DNA of 64,000 bases from Stomoxys calcitrans (taxonomy: Eukaryota; Arthropoda; Insecta; Diptera; Muscidae): contig NC_081552.1 in the NCBI RefSeq assembly GCF_963082655.1, positions 128,373,494 through 128,437,493 on the forward strand, read 5' to 3'. Positions 11,486-22,958 of this stretch are shown here, piece by piece. A program made the position numbers and the translations under genes. Each line of letters opens with the position of its first letter. Within the stretch, counting starts at the first letter, position 1. A model generated the notes under the pieces. That model had not been told where the DNA came from and searched no databases. It saw only the letters and a list, made by a program, of their open reading frames with translations.

Positions 11486-12229
11486 CTGCAAAAATGAAAA
11501 AAAGCACAATGTCACAATACATATTTATATAGATATTATATATATATATATATATCCTTCTTATTTTGGTTATGGGATCAACGGTCTGTTGCGGCCAAAT
11601 ATTTTACCAAAAGCATTTTTTTGGGGTGAACTCCTAAGCACTTGTTCCCAAATATTTATCCGATTTGTATTTCTTTTCAAAAACTCATGTGGGTCCTATA
11701 TTATTCCGATTGATCCATAGCAGAGTTCCTCAGCTTGATCTTTCCGTCGATATGCCGGTCGTCCCTGTAGAGTAAGCCGCAGTGGATATTACACGACTGC
11801 CTCCTAACTTAATTTCATTTAATTCTAAATTACTCCAAGAGGTCCATTTCTATTGCTACTCATAATTGAATGTCCACTAAGGTCATCGTGCGAAATATTA
11901 CTAGGTTTACAGGGTCACCAACTCAACAATGTTTTTGAATACTTCTTGCAATACATTGAAAGCTGCCTGTACTGCTGAAATTTTGTCTGAAGTCATTAAC
12001 CTTAAAGTGGACCGTTTCATGCATTTGTAAGGCAACGTTCGCAATAATCAATGACATTTTTTTTGGAAATAGGATCCAAACTATGGAATTCCTTTCTTTC
12101 CACGATAAAATTTTGAATTTGATTAATATTTTTACATGGTTGTTGTTGTTACAGCAGTGTGTTGTGTTCTATCTTTCGTCTGCTTGATTATGTGGAGTAC
12201 CCAGATCCAGGAACTATGGGACTAATATG
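11486..12229. other. Intron sequence with a (TA)n microsatellite
   Basis: AT-rich sequence with a TA run at 11535-11556. At 11720-12080 the minus strand shows short coding-like stretches with stops, perhaps an old transposon remnant, but no family is recognisable. Confidence 0.4.
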
Positions 12230-13190
12230 GGGTGCGTCCATAGGGATCTGGGTCTGAGTCGAGTGGATCTGGCTGGGTAGTGAAACAGGCGACGTGTGTC
12301 GTAAGTTCCCTGCTCACAATTGGAACATACATCGTGCACGTCGGCATCAATCCTTGTTCTGTAGGAGTTGAGGCGGTTGCATTTGCCAGATTGTAATTGA
12401 GCTAGAACTACTCTGGTTTGACGGGGGAGATATATTTCTTTAGGTGCAACTGGAGGTGGTCGTTCTCCAAGGACTACATTTACCCGGTAGCTATTTACCT
12501 GCTGCTACCGTGTCTGCATGAATGTTGTCTTGACCCCCATAATATGCCGCTTGACCTAGAGGTTCTCTTTTGCAGTGCTGAACCTCACGTCCTAGATCAT
12601 GTAGAATCTACCTTAAGGCTTCTGAGCGGTGAGTACCTATCTAAATGATGACTTGGGTGGTCTCTGCAATAACAGCCAAAAAAGTATTGCTTAGACAGAG
12701 TTGACGAGTCCACACTGGCGCTGCATAATTACCACAGACCTGCCAATTGCTTTGCACGTGGTCAACAAGGTTTCTTTGTCTGCACTCCAAGTGCTGCCGG
12801 CAAGTGACTTGAAGACTTTGTTTTTGCCTTTGACTTTATTGCAAATTGCTGTGGCATGTAGGGAAAATGTGAAAGAGCTGTCAAATGTGACGCTAAGTAT
12901 TTTGGAACATTTTTGTGGTCGGAATCATATTTCCATCGACCATCACAATCAGCTAATTATTGACCTCACGCGTATCGGTAATGAACAATGTGGCTGAAGA
13001 TTTGGTGATAGATATCTTTAAATCTCTTGCAGCGAAATAAGAGGCAAGTTCGTTAAGGTAAACGTTCAACCTATCGCAGATGCCATCAATGTGTGGAGGG
13101 CCTGATGCCATGATCGTACAATCATCCGAATATGATACGATCTCTGTCGTCCGTAAGGGTGGAATGAAAGATAGGTAGAGATTAAACCAG
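12230..13190 (-). pseudogene. LINE-C (Jockey-like) RT to C-terminus, antisense
   Basis: On the minus strand the copy runs from the RT catalytic region (IVSYSDDCTIMASGPPHIDG, near 13110-13170) through ICDRLNVYLNELASYFAARD and a thumb region with many stops. It ends in a C-terminal segment matching the copy at 17620-18400. It lies inside the proposed intron in the same direction as the exons. Adjacent bases 13191-13259 are unassigned. Confidence 0.78.
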
Positions 13191-13259
13191 GGCTACGGAG
13201 TCGAGCAATTTTGTCCCGACTCCTACACCGCTAAGTGCCCGACTCCGAATGCAGACACT

Positions 13260-13590
13260 TAAAAATTCTATTTTTCAAGTTTTTTTGCCTGTTAAGGCGA
13301 AGATCATTAAATTTTGCAATTTTTTTGTTTGTTTCTCTTTCGGGACGAGCTCAATGATTGAAGATTGTAAATGGAAAAGGAAAGCCAGAGATAGTAACAC
13401 ACACCAACCACTATAGGACGCGTTTCGCCTTTGCTTAAAAGACTTTCCAAGCGTTGGTATGCTGTATTTGAATCGTATTAATTGCGAAAACGCATCTATG
13501 ATAATTTACCATATTAACCACGCTCGACAACCTTGTCTATTAGCTGTACTTTTCCCAATGCATGTGTTTTTGTGTAATGACAGACTTTTT
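13260..13590 (+). repeat. Copy of the LINE-D 3' end / LINE-B 5' repeat unit
   Basis: The segment tttttcaagtttttttgcctg onward, then ctctttcgggacgagctcaa and aggacgcgtttcgcc, matches both the end of LINE-D ORF2 and 3' UTR (58200-58480) and part of the 506-bp array at 58601-59819. It is a single dispersed unit with small deletions. Confidence 0.6.
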
Positions 13591-13671
13591 TGCTATGTTT
13601 TACACCCACTACCAAAGAAATGAAAGGAAACAACGAGTAGATTACGAATATAAAAAACAAACAAGTAAAAG

Positions 13672-14080
13672 CGTGCTAAGATCGGCTGGGCCGAATCTTA
13701 TATACCCTCCATCCATAGATCGCATTTCTCAAGTTTTTTTTCCCAGTATCTCTCTATAGACAAACAAAGAATAATGGATAAAAACTGCCATGCTATTGGA
13801 GCCATATCACGTTATGGACCGATTTCGACCACACTTAGTTTGAATGTTGGAGACCATAGTAGAAGTAATTGTGCACACTTTTAGCCAAATCAGATAAGAA
13901 TTGCGCCGAATAGGGGCTCAATATGTTATATCGGGAGATCGGTTTATATGAGAGCTACATTATAAACCGATACAGACCATATTTGTTGAAGGTTGTAGAA
14001 GAAGTCGCTGTACAAAATTTCAGCCAAATCGGATAAGACCTGTGCCCTCTATAGGCTCAAGAAGTATATTGGAAGCTGTT
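13672..14080 (+). repeat. Dispersed tandem-unit repeat (~130-bp motif family)
   Basis: It starts with a conserved block (gtgctaagatcggctgggcc then gaatcttatataccctcc). Two or more degenerate units follow with the theme gttatggaccgatttcgacc, caaatcggataagaattgcg and ctctataggctcaagaag. The same units occur inverted at 62085-62470. This repeat style is common in muscid genomes and is probably a non-autonomous element with an internal array. Confidence 0.6.
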
Positions 14081-15046
14081 GTATATAAGGGCAGTTTGGC
14101 CAGAAACTTTCATAAAAATTATTGTTAAAGCTGATTTATTGAAAACAGGCAATAAATAAAAAAGGTAATTAAAAAAAAAACATGAAATGAAAAGTAAAGA
14201 AAAATTAAATAATGATAAAAAATACCAATAAATTTTTTCGGATTTATTTTCTATATCCAAAATGAGAAAATGTGAAACAAGAAATTAACATTTGTAGAAC
14301 GCATTGGGTTTTTAAAAAAATCAAAAACACCAATTTGGTCAGTTGGGCCTCAGAAAGCCCACATCCGGCAAATTTCTTTGATATAAGAGCTCTATTTAGA
14401 ATTTATTTTATATGGGCCAAATAAGATCTTGTGAAAAGTCATTATATGCATTTTTAGGAAGCATTTTTAGAAGGAAAAAAACAAAAATACTAATTTTTTC
14501 CCCTAGGATTTAGGAGCCCCACAACAAGCCAATTTCCGGAACATAAGAACTCTATGTCGAATTTATTTTTTATTGGTAACATAAGGTCTTGTGAAAAGAC
14601 CTAATAGAAAAGTATTTGGACACAAGAAAAAACAAAAACATACTAATTTTTTCCGCTAGGCCTTAGGGGCCCCACAAGAGGCCGATTTCTGGCATAAAAA
14701 AGCTCAGTGGAAGAGCTCTATGGCGAATTTATTTTTCATTGGTAAAATAAGGTCTTGTAAAAAGACCTTATATGCATTTTTAGAGAGTATTCGGACACAA
14801 GAAAAAAACCAAAAATACTCATTTTTTCCGCTCGGCCTTAGAACTCAGTGTAAGAATGCCGATTTTTTTTTATAAATGTAATAAGAATTTGTGAAATACC
14901 TAATATACATATTAAGCAAGTATTTGGACTCAAAAAAAAACCAAAAATACTAATTTTTTTCGCTAGGCCGTAGCGGCCCCACAAGAAGTCGATTTGCGGC
15001 ATATAAGAGATCAGTGTAAGAGTTCTATGGCGATTTTTTTATAAGA
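14081..15046 (+). repeat. Left arm of foldback-like element, subrepeats ~135-165 bp
   Basis: At least four degenerate subunits follow one another. Each carries a small palindrome of the type ggtcttgtgaaaagacct (near 14426, 14581, 14746 and 14880), then tactaattttttccgctagg and a gccgatttctggcat-type block. The unit repeats in inverted order in the right arm. Confidence 0.7.
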
Positions 15047-15074
15047 CCTCGAGCTTGAATTAAAAACAAAAAAT

Positions 15075-15360
15075 GCAAATTTTGCCCATGAACATTCCAC
15101 TAAGGAATAGGGACAGTCCGATTCAAGTTTCAGCTCAATGATAAGCGGCCTCCTTTTTATAGCCGAGTCCGAACGGCGTGCCGCTGTGCTACACCTCTTG
15201 GGAGAGAAGTTTTACATGGCATAGTACCTCACAAATGTTGCCAGCATTAGGAGGGGAAAACCACCGCTGAAAATTTTTTCTGATGGTCTCGCCAGGATTC
15301 GAACTCAGGCGTTCAGCGTTATAGGCGGACATGCTAAATTCTGCGCTACGGTGTCCTCCA
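15075..15360 (-). repeat. tRNA-derived SINE, near full length
   Basis: On the minus strand it begins with ccgtagcgcagaatttagca (box A-like) and has gagttcgaatcctggcgaga (box B-like) ~35 bp later. It continues through a body shared with 30686-30992 and ends at catgggcaaaatttgc. Spacing of the two boxes fits an internal Pol III promoter. Length is ~286 bp. It is inserted inside the foldback-like element. Confidence 0.72.
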
Positions 15361-15446
15361 AAAAACAACAATATTAAAATGTTAGGTTTAAAAAAATTTC
15401 ATAACACATATTATTGGATAGAAAATATTTGCAAAGTTTTTATATA

Positions 15447-15681
15447 TTGGGTTGCCCAAAAAGTAATTGCGGATTTTTTTTTGTCGGCGTTGACAAATTT
15501 TTTCACAGCTTGTGACTCTGTAATTGCATTCTTTCTTCTGTCAGTTATCATCTGTTACTTTTAGCTTGCTTTAGAAAAAAAGTGTAAAAAAAGTATATTT
15601 GATTAAAGTTCATTCTAAGTTTTATTAAAAATGCATTTACTTTCTTTTAAAAAATCCGCAATTACTTTTTGGGCAACCCAA
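15447..15681. mobile_element. Mariner-type MITE, 235 bp
   Basis: Perfect 33-bp terminal inverted repeats begin ttgggttgcccaaaaagtaa and flank a non-coding core. TA dinucleotides flank both sides (15445-15446 and 15682-15683), as expected for Tc1/mariner insertion. It encodes no transposase, so it would need one supplied in trans. Confidence 0.9.
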
Positions 15682-15683
15682 TA

Positions 15684-16679
15684 AATAAAATTTTAATTTT
15701 CCAAAGACAACAAAACGTGTGAATTTTAAAAATATTTTTCGCCTGAGGCACTTTAAAAAAAACGGCTATTTCCACTACGCCACGTCACAAGACGCGATAA
15801 AAGCTGCCGATCAATAAAAATTAAGAAAAATGTCGAAAAATAATGTAAAAAGATATGGATAAATTTTAAATATTTACAAATTGAAAAAAGTTTAAAAGAT
15901 TAAAAAAAAATTAATTTTCCAACATTAACAAGAATATAAAAAGTAGAAAATATGTAAAATATTTGGAAAAAAACGGAAAAATTAATACTAAAATATTAAA
16001 AATATATTCAAATATTAAAAATATATTCAAATATTAAAAAATATTGTAAAAAATAGGGTAAATTGGGAAAAAATTTGAAAAACTAAAAAATTAAAAAAAA
16101 TAACATAGAAAAAATTAAATATATCTAAATAAATCAACATAAAATAAATTTAAATAAAATAAAAGAATTTTAAAGAAAATAATGTAAACAAACTAAAATA
16201 AAAAAATTAAATATAGATATAAATACCTATATGTAAATAAATTTAAATAAAATAACAAATAGAAATATGGCAATTGAAATGGTTAGAGCTGGGGCGTTGT
16301 CGACATCATGTGAAAAATGTCAACGACCTAGGTGGTCGCCGGGCGCCTCTTGGCAGGCCCATGAAGGTGGTCATCTGTTATTTTGAAAGGTTGTTCAGAC
16401 TGCCAAATCTTCATTTGTCGTCCGATTTTCGAAATTCTTTTTTTCCTGGATAGTGCTCAATCCCTACTCTGCTTGAGGTATACAATATCCCCACTGGTTT
16501 CGGAGATATTCGACTTGTAATTTTTATTTTTTGAAATTTTGGCCTTTTTTGGCTTAGTATTTTGCAATTTACGAAGGCATTTGGGGTTAAAATTCCATTT
16601 TGGTGCGTGATTAGATTTTTTTTGGCATAACACCTTCAGTCAAAAGATTGTCTTCTATTTTCGAATGGGCCCCCAATGC
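15684..16679. other. A-rich filler between the foldback arms
   Basis: 15684-16260 is extremely A/T-rich with short repeats such as aatattaaaaatatattcaa twice. A GC-richer patch at 16285-16370 (gtcgccgggcgcctcttggc) stands out. No coding sequence is seen. Confidence 0.5.
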
Positions 16680-17478
16680 CATAGAGCTCTTACACTGAGT
16701 TCTTATATACCGAAAATCGGCATCTTGTGGACCGTTACGGCTTAGCGGAAAAAATTAGTATTTTTGATTTTTTTGAGTCCAAATACTTGCTAAAAATGTA
16801 TATTAGGTATTTCACAAGACCTTAATTTACTTATATAAGGTGTTTTTACAAGACCTTATTTTACCAATGAAAAATAAATTCGGCATAGAGCTCTTCCAAT
16901 AAGCTCTTATATGCCGGAAATCGGCCTCTTGGTATAGCGGGCCTTTAAGGTATAGCGGAAAAAATTAGCATTTTTTTGTTTTTTCTTCTGTCCAAATACA
17001 TTCTAAAAATGCTTATTAGGTCTTTTCACAAGACCTTATTTTGCCAATAAAAAATTAATTTGGCATAGAGCTCTTTCACTGAGCGCTTATGTGTTGGAAA
17101 TCGGGCTCTTGTGGAGCTCCTAAGTCCTAGCGGAAAAAATTAGTATTTTTGGTGTTTTCTTGCGCCTATATACTTCCTAAAAATGCATTTAAGGTCTTTC
17201 CACAAGACCTTATTTGGCCCATATAAAATAAATTCTAAATAGAGCTCTTATATCCACGAAATTGGCTGGATGTGGGCTCCCTAAGGCCCAACTGACCAAA
17301 TTGGTGTTTTTGATTTTTTTAAAAACACAAATCCGTTCTACAAATGATTAATTAAAAATTATTTGGTATTTTTTATCATTATTTTATTTTTTTTTATTTT
17401 TTTATCTCATGTTTTTTTTTAATTAATTTAATTCCAATAAATCAGTATGAAAGTTTCTGGCCAAATAGCCCACATACA
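16680..17478 (-). repeat. Right arm of foldback-like element
   Basis: This is the inverted counterpart of 14081-15046, with the same palindromic block (agaccttattttaccaatga and relatives near 16850, 17030 and 17200) and the same outer end. The two arms differ by substitutions and small indels, so the structure is old. Confidence 0.7.
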
Positions 17479-17619
17479 AAATTATTTTTATAACACTTTT
17501 TAACAAGACTTTAGGCTTTATATTCACAGTTAAAGTTTTTTTTATAACAGTTATACGAGACTTTAACTTTCTGTATATGTCGTTTAGCAAAGACTAGAAC
17601 GAGACTTTAACTCGGAGAC

Positions 17620-18400
17620 TTTATCTTCACTCCCCCTGAGGCTGAAAGTGATGGTTGACGGAGTGACAATTCCGACCATCAAGTGTCCCAAAATACTTGG
17701 TGTTGCATTTTATAACTCTTACTAATTCTCCTCACATGCCACAACAACTTGCGATCAATTCAAAAGTAGAAAAAAGGTCCTTAAGTCACTTGCCGGCAGC
17801 ACTTGGGGTGCAAACATGGTTACCTTATTGACCACGTACAAAGCAATTGGCCGCTCTGTGGTAAGTTAAGCAGCGCCAGTGTGGTCTCGTCAGCTCTATG
17901 ACACGCAGTGGAATAATATACAGATCCGTCAGAATCCCGCCCTAAACTGCGACGGGCTATCTCCTCAGTTCTTAAGTGGATCAGGAGACAAAGACCCCAC
18001 CAGTGCGAAGACATAAATACATTCAGTCTAAGCAATATCTTCTGGGCTGTTATCGCAAAGATAATTCTACCTGATCTAGGACGTGAAGTTCAGCGCTACA
18101 AGAGAGAACCTCTAGATCAAGCGGCATATCTAGCGGGTCTAAACAACATTCACGTAGACACGGTAGCAGATGCGGTGAATAGCTACTGGGTGAGTGTGGT
18201 CCTTGGAGAACGACCACCTCCCATTGGACCAGAAGAAAATGACCTCTCCACGCAAACCAGAGTGGTTCTGGCTCAATTACGATCCGGAAGATGTAGCCGC
18301 CTCAATTTCAACAGAGCAAGGATTAATGCCAACGTGCAGGATGCATGTCCCGATTGTGACCAGGGACCACACGTCACCTGTTTAACTACCCAGCCCGACC
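17620..18400 (+). pseudogene. LINE-C (Jockey-like) C-terminal region
   Basis: Joined frames read VDGVTIPTIKCPKILGV at ~17650, KVLKSLAGSTWGANMVTLL at ~17780, and near the end RVVLAQLRSGRCSRLNFNRA with CPDCDQGPH, the Jockey C-terminal zinc-like motif. Frameshifts and stops are many. Bases 17479-17619 are AT-rich with repeated gagactttaac motifs. Confidence 0.75.
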
Positions 18401-18439
18401 CACTCATCTCAGACCCTGATCCCTCTCGACGCACCTCAT

Positions 18440-19080
18440 CTTAGTCGTTCCTGGATCGCCTTTGTGAGCTAGGGGATGTCCATCTTTCTCACCAGATCGT
18501 GCTTTGCGCCCCAGAGAGCGCGTGGGTACTTCTGACATGCTTTTTGATGGTATCAATACATTCTGCTGACGCAAAGTGCAGCGTATGTATATCCGTAAGA
18601 TGTATCCTATATGCTCGCAGCTCATTATCTGTATAGGTGAACCCTCTTCAGAGTTCCTTATCGAAAATGCGCTGGTTAATCAGATCCTCCACATGGAATC
18701 GATGATATGATGGAATTCTACGGGATCGATGACTGCATAAGTCAGCTCATCTCTATTGTGCTTCCTTGCCACTTTGACGTAAGAGGGTGGCTCCATTTCC
18801 AACGACCATCTTCTTCCGTGATGGATGTGGCGTTTTTTTGGAAGTCACAGTGCTCTATGAAGACTCAGAGGCCGTGCGCGCTACTTTCGATCCCGTTCCG
18901 ACTTTGTATCTGTCTCCCTTCGCAGGAGACTGTCAGGAGTCTCTATTGCGGGAAGGCCGGTTTAGTCTTCCCAGAGTACTTGAAAGCGAGGAGCTCTTTT
19001 TCTTCTACAGCGTTTTATGCTCTTCAGGAGATTTGATTGCGTAGAAGTGCATGGAATGTAAGTTCTAACCCTTCCAGCAA
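18440..19080 (-). pseudogene. LINE-A ORF1 fragment, antisense
   Basis: The minus strand at 18445-18690 matches the ORF1 domain at 37700-37990 (Cys/Arg-rich stretch, then the RKMDIPQLTKA equivalent). From 18700 to 19060 it matches the ORF1 N-terminal region seen at 38190-38510, including the equivalents of EEHNTVK and STLERLS. Frames are broken. Confidence 0.6.
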
Positions 19081-19441
19081 CCAGGCATTTTCGCACGAAT
19101 GCGGTGCCGGTGCATACTCTTCATTCCCCTTAACTCACGTCCGAAACGAAGAAATTACATCTTCTTTCTTTTGATGTTATTCTTCAAGAGTACCGCTAGA
19201 ATGAATTAATCACATATATACTTTTGGTTAACCTCGTAGGAGTTCTTGTATATATATTTGGTACCAAACACTAGACTTTAATTTGTTTAATTTTGGCCAA
19301 TGGCAGCGATTACTGTGAGACCATGAAGAGCTTGCTCACCTATAGGAGCTCGTCGAAGATTACTACCTCTACATGCAAATGTGGCTACAACAACCGCATA
19401 GCTCTAAAACTTAAATAAAATGAGAATATATTTGTAAGTAC
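19081..19441. other. Intron-like AT-rich sequence
   Basis: No transposon family is recognised. The stretch borders the donor of the minus-strand exon at 19442-19688 and is taken as the start of its downstream intron. Confidence 0.4.
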
Positions 19442-19688
19442 CTTCTCTTCTATTTCCTTTTTTATTTTACCAGTGGTGACGTCAATAGTAGCTTGTTTTT
19501 CTATAACAGCCTGATATTCACGTTCATACGTTGTTAAATTTCCTTTAGCCAGATCAAGATCTTGTTCAAGCTCAGTTAGTTTCCTCTGAATATCGACGAT
19601 TTCTAGACGCAGTTTTTTAGCCGAGCATATGCCGAGCTTATCTTGGATATCTTTACGTGCAATGTAACGTTCTAATAGTAGTTTTAAC
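19442..19688 (-). CDS. Internal exon of a coiled-coil protein gene
   Basis: On the minus strand an acceptor (TTTTTATTTGCAG, plus-strand 19689-19701) precedes 247 bp that are open for one split base plus 82 codons. The donor is AAG then GTACTTAC, which is acceptable but weaker than consensus. The translation is strongly coiled-coil in character: LKLLLERYIARKDIQDKLG, KKLRLEIVDIQRKLTELEQD, LTTYEREYQAVIEKQ, KIKKEIEEK. It has no initiator Met, as expected for an internal exon. It ends in phase 0, matching the exon at 11387-11485. The gene may be a ciliary, cytoskeletal or kinetochore coiled-coil protein, but this is a guess and no symbol is assigned. Confidence 0.68.
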
Positions 19689-20243
19689 CTGCAAATAAAA
19701 AAGTTGGTAATTGAGATATCTAAAAATATATAGACTCAAGCCAAAGAGAGATTTTTAAAGTTTTAACCTAAATGTTCCAATCTAAAAAACGAACGCAGAG
19801 AATTGCCAAATCGAAAAATCTTAACATAGTCAATGTTGAGGTTTTTTCCAATAAGTATTCAAATTTGAAGACTATGTCAACTTTTGAATTGCTTGGCAAA
19901 CAGTCATTTATGGGGCGATCAGCTTGATTCTTCTTTTAAAACATAAAGCTTATAAAACTCTACACAACAACAGAATATCTCTAAGGGTATATGAGTTATT
20001 GGACTTGAACAAATTTTTTGGAAAATATTAGTCAAGGTATCGTCGGTATTTCTGAAATTGTGGGACTATTTGTGAGCCGATTGAAAATTTTGTTACGTCG
20101 TTAGAAAATTCAACGAGTTAAAAAAAATGTGCAAACAATCCGTTCCTAGTAAAAGTAATTCGATTTTAAATCAAAAATTTGAGAAAATATAAACAACATT
20201 TTTGATTTTTTTCTTTTGTTAAAAATGTAACATATGAAAAAGA
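19689..20243. other. AT-rich unassigned sequence
   Basis: Intron-like, with no long frame and no recognisable repeat. Confidence 0.4.
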
Positions 20244-22958
20244 TTGGTAAGATCTGGCATGGTAGCACTAGATTTAGTCAAGAAGGAAAATATTCCTTCT
20301 CGGCCAACGGCGCTTGCTTGGGCACCAAGGATTTCCTCAGATCCTGAATCGAAACGGCACCCGACAAGCCCTGTGTGGGTGGGTCATCCTGTTGGACTGG
20401 GCTCAAGGCGTGTGCCAGCGGGGAAGCACAGAACTCAAAAAGTACTTCGACAGCAGCAGCTAGTGAAGCATCAAAGAAGGAATCGTCCCGACCGCAAGTG
20501 TCGAGTGTCCTGTAGGAGAATGGTTCCACAGCTTTCTCATCTGCCCCTGGATGCGTACGAAAGCTTATCTTGACAAGATCTAACGAATCTTGTGGGGATG
20601 AAGTCCTGGTGGAATCAAAAGACTAGGCTAACACACTTGACTATGATCCGCTTTCTACAGATAAATCTCCACCATTGTAAGGTGCCGCTTCGGCGGCACT
20701 AAAGGTCCTCCTGATGGCAGGGGGATTTGACGTTGTTCTTATCTAGTGATGTGTGGAGGAATGGTTCTTGGACTAAGAATTCCGGGATTTAAACTACTCA
20801 AGGGTACGGGGAATGGGAGACACAGACCCTGTATTCTTGTAAAGCGTAGTTTAAATGTTTTTGTTTTTGTAAGGTGCCGCTTCGGCGGCACTAAAGGTCC
20901 TCCTGATGGCAGGGGGATTTGACGTTGTTCTTATCTAGTGGTGTGTGGAGGAATGGTTCTTGGACTAAGAATTCCGGGATTTAAACTACTCAAGGGTACG
21001 GGGAATGGCGGACACAGACCCTGTATTCTTGCAAAGCGTAGTTTAAATGTTTTTGTTTTCGCTTCTGTAGGGAAGAAGAGCCTCATTGTAGGAAGTGATG
21101 CTAATGCACATCACCAGATATGGGGAAATTTGGATGTCAACGAAAGGGGTGAGCTGCTTTTGGAATATATTATAAGTTGTAATCTGGCGATTTGCAATAA
21201 AGGGGACCGACCTTTATTACCATGAACAGCCAGGAGGCACTAGATGTTACATTTGTATCGGAAGATGTAGGTGGAAGAATATGCGACTGGGATGTGTTGA
21301 ATGACCACAGCTTCTCTGACCATCGTTATATTAGTTTCAGCCTTGTCGAAAATACTGCAGAAGTGGTCCCTCGGCTAAACAGAAGAAAATCGGATTGGGA
21401 TAAATTTCCAGAAAAGGAAGAGGACACTACGGAGGATATAGGCATAGTGGCCAAGCGGGTCACGAAGGCCTGGTGGACCCCAGAGCTGTTTGGTCTAAGG
21501 AAGGACTGCAGAAAACTCTTCAACAGAGCAACAAGAGCACAACACGATTGGGACATCTATAAGGCTGAACTAAGAAAATATAAAAGGAGCATACATCTGA
21601 GGCCTCTAAACAAAGAAAGATTCTGTCCTCGAGACCTATTACGGTGGGGTATATTCAGATGTCAGAGAATGTATGGACAATGTCTAGTGAAGAAGCACAA
21701 GAACTACTCGTTGAAACAAATTTCCCGGAAAATTCTCCAACGGACAACGTGGTACCAGAAGAGGTTGTCACTGGTGTGCATTCGTCGGAAGCTTTGCCGT
21801 GTCTGATAGACTGGTTCTCTGGCTTAAGGAGATATACTCTGCTTGTATCAGAATGTCATATATACCTGTGGGACGAAGGGACACGAAGGCCATTTTCATT
21901 CCGAAAGCAGGAAACCCCTACCACAGGCGAAAGATTTTCTTTATATTAGTCTGTCATCCTTTATGCTGAAGACTTTTGAGAGGTTGACAGAAACAAAGAT
22001 TCCTGGAGATCGCCTATCGCGGCAGCAGAATGCTAGTAAAAGCAAATCGCCCTTTACGACCTAGTCGGCTACTCTCGCTGTCAAGGAATATACAATGATA
22101 GCATTTCTTGACATTGAAGGTGCTTTCAATTATGTAAAACCGACATCAATCTTGAAGGAGTTGGAGTTTTTAGGCATCAACTCTAAGTTTATTAATAACT
22201 TACTAAAAGATGCATTACGGCAGGTTTGGGATCTGTGGTTCTAAAAAGATGAGTCAGGTGTACTGTCTTCTCTACTTTGAAATATAGCCATTTAACAATA
22301 TATTATTGTTTCTACAAGAAAAAGGTGCAAAAGTGGTCGCGTATGCTAATGACGTGGCAATTGCGGTTATGGAAAAGTTTCCCAGCACTCTAAGAGATAT
22401 ATTTCAGGAAACTCTACGTGCAACAAACAAACGAAATGAGCTACCGAAAGTGGTCTAGGTATAAGTTCGTGCAAGACAGAAGTAGTCTGGTGGACGGCGC
22501 TTCAGAAGTCCACCTACTGCTCAAACTTAACCGGATCCAAAAGATGGCTTGTTTGTGCATCACAGCCGCTCTGAGGACGACACCATATTTTGCACTGAAT
22601 TTAATGCTACATCTTATGCCTCTGGACATTGTGGCAAGGCAAATTGCAGCGACCACTGCCATGAGGCTTAGGAAGCTTTATCATTGGTCATGTGGCGGCT
22701 ACGGACACTGTGTTATCCTAGATACAATATATGTTCCAGGCAGTGTGGATTACACCCAACCTGAGCCGCTTTTTTTTGAGAACATGTCTGATTTAGCGAA
22801 TGTGAACATTCGCAAGTTATTGGGCTTTTTAAAGCGATCTGGATGGTTCAACGTTAGGAAATAGTAGACATCTTCCTTCTTCTGTTCCTGTGGTATCACA
22901 ACGGACGAAAACGTCTATGTGAGTCTGATGACAGACTGCCACTGAAACCTAACCTAAC
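20244..22958 (+). pseudogene. LINE-B (LOA-like), broken copy
   Basis: The 5' part (20340-20680) matches the ORF1 region at 58900-59980. ORF2 begins with FLQINLHHCK near 20650, interrupted by a 192-bp duplication. The endonuclease follows (GSDANAHHQIWG, NERGELLLEYIISCNLAICN, SFSDHRYISF at 21090-21340), then the linker and RT pieces (FLDIEGAFNYVK at ~22110, VAYANDVAIAV at ~22340, where YADD is altered). A thumb/C-terminal frame at 22418-22864 ends RKLLGFLKRSGWFNVRK. The 3' UTR ends with aacctaacctaac. LOA-type elements have this layout. Several stops and a large RT deletion make it dead. Confidence 0.82.
20677..21060 (+). repeat. 192-bp direct tandem duplication inside LINE-B
   Basis: Two head-to-tail copies, 20677-20868 and 20869-21060, differ at only a few bases. 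Both contain gtaaggtgccgcttcggcgg and the start of the endonuclease domain. The duplication happened after insertion or in the source copy. Confidence 0.85.

Larger units (their letters stand above)
14081..17478. mobile_element. Foldback-like element with long inverted repeats
   Basis: The ends are inverted copies of each other: ggccagaaactttcat at 14097 and atgaaagtttctggcc near 17450. The arms (14081-15046 and 16680-17478) are built of degenerate subrepeats, so this looks like a foldback transposon or a large MITE. No transposase frame is visible. The centre holds a SINE (15075-15360), a mariner MITE (15447-15681) and AT-rich filler. Confidence 0.7.

Noticed and set aside
19434..19480. Plus-strand splice-like signals (gtaagt and a pyrimidine tract with accag)
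   Set aside because: The plus-strand frames after the putative acceptor hit stops quickly, while the minus strand is open for 82 codons with coiled-coil composition.
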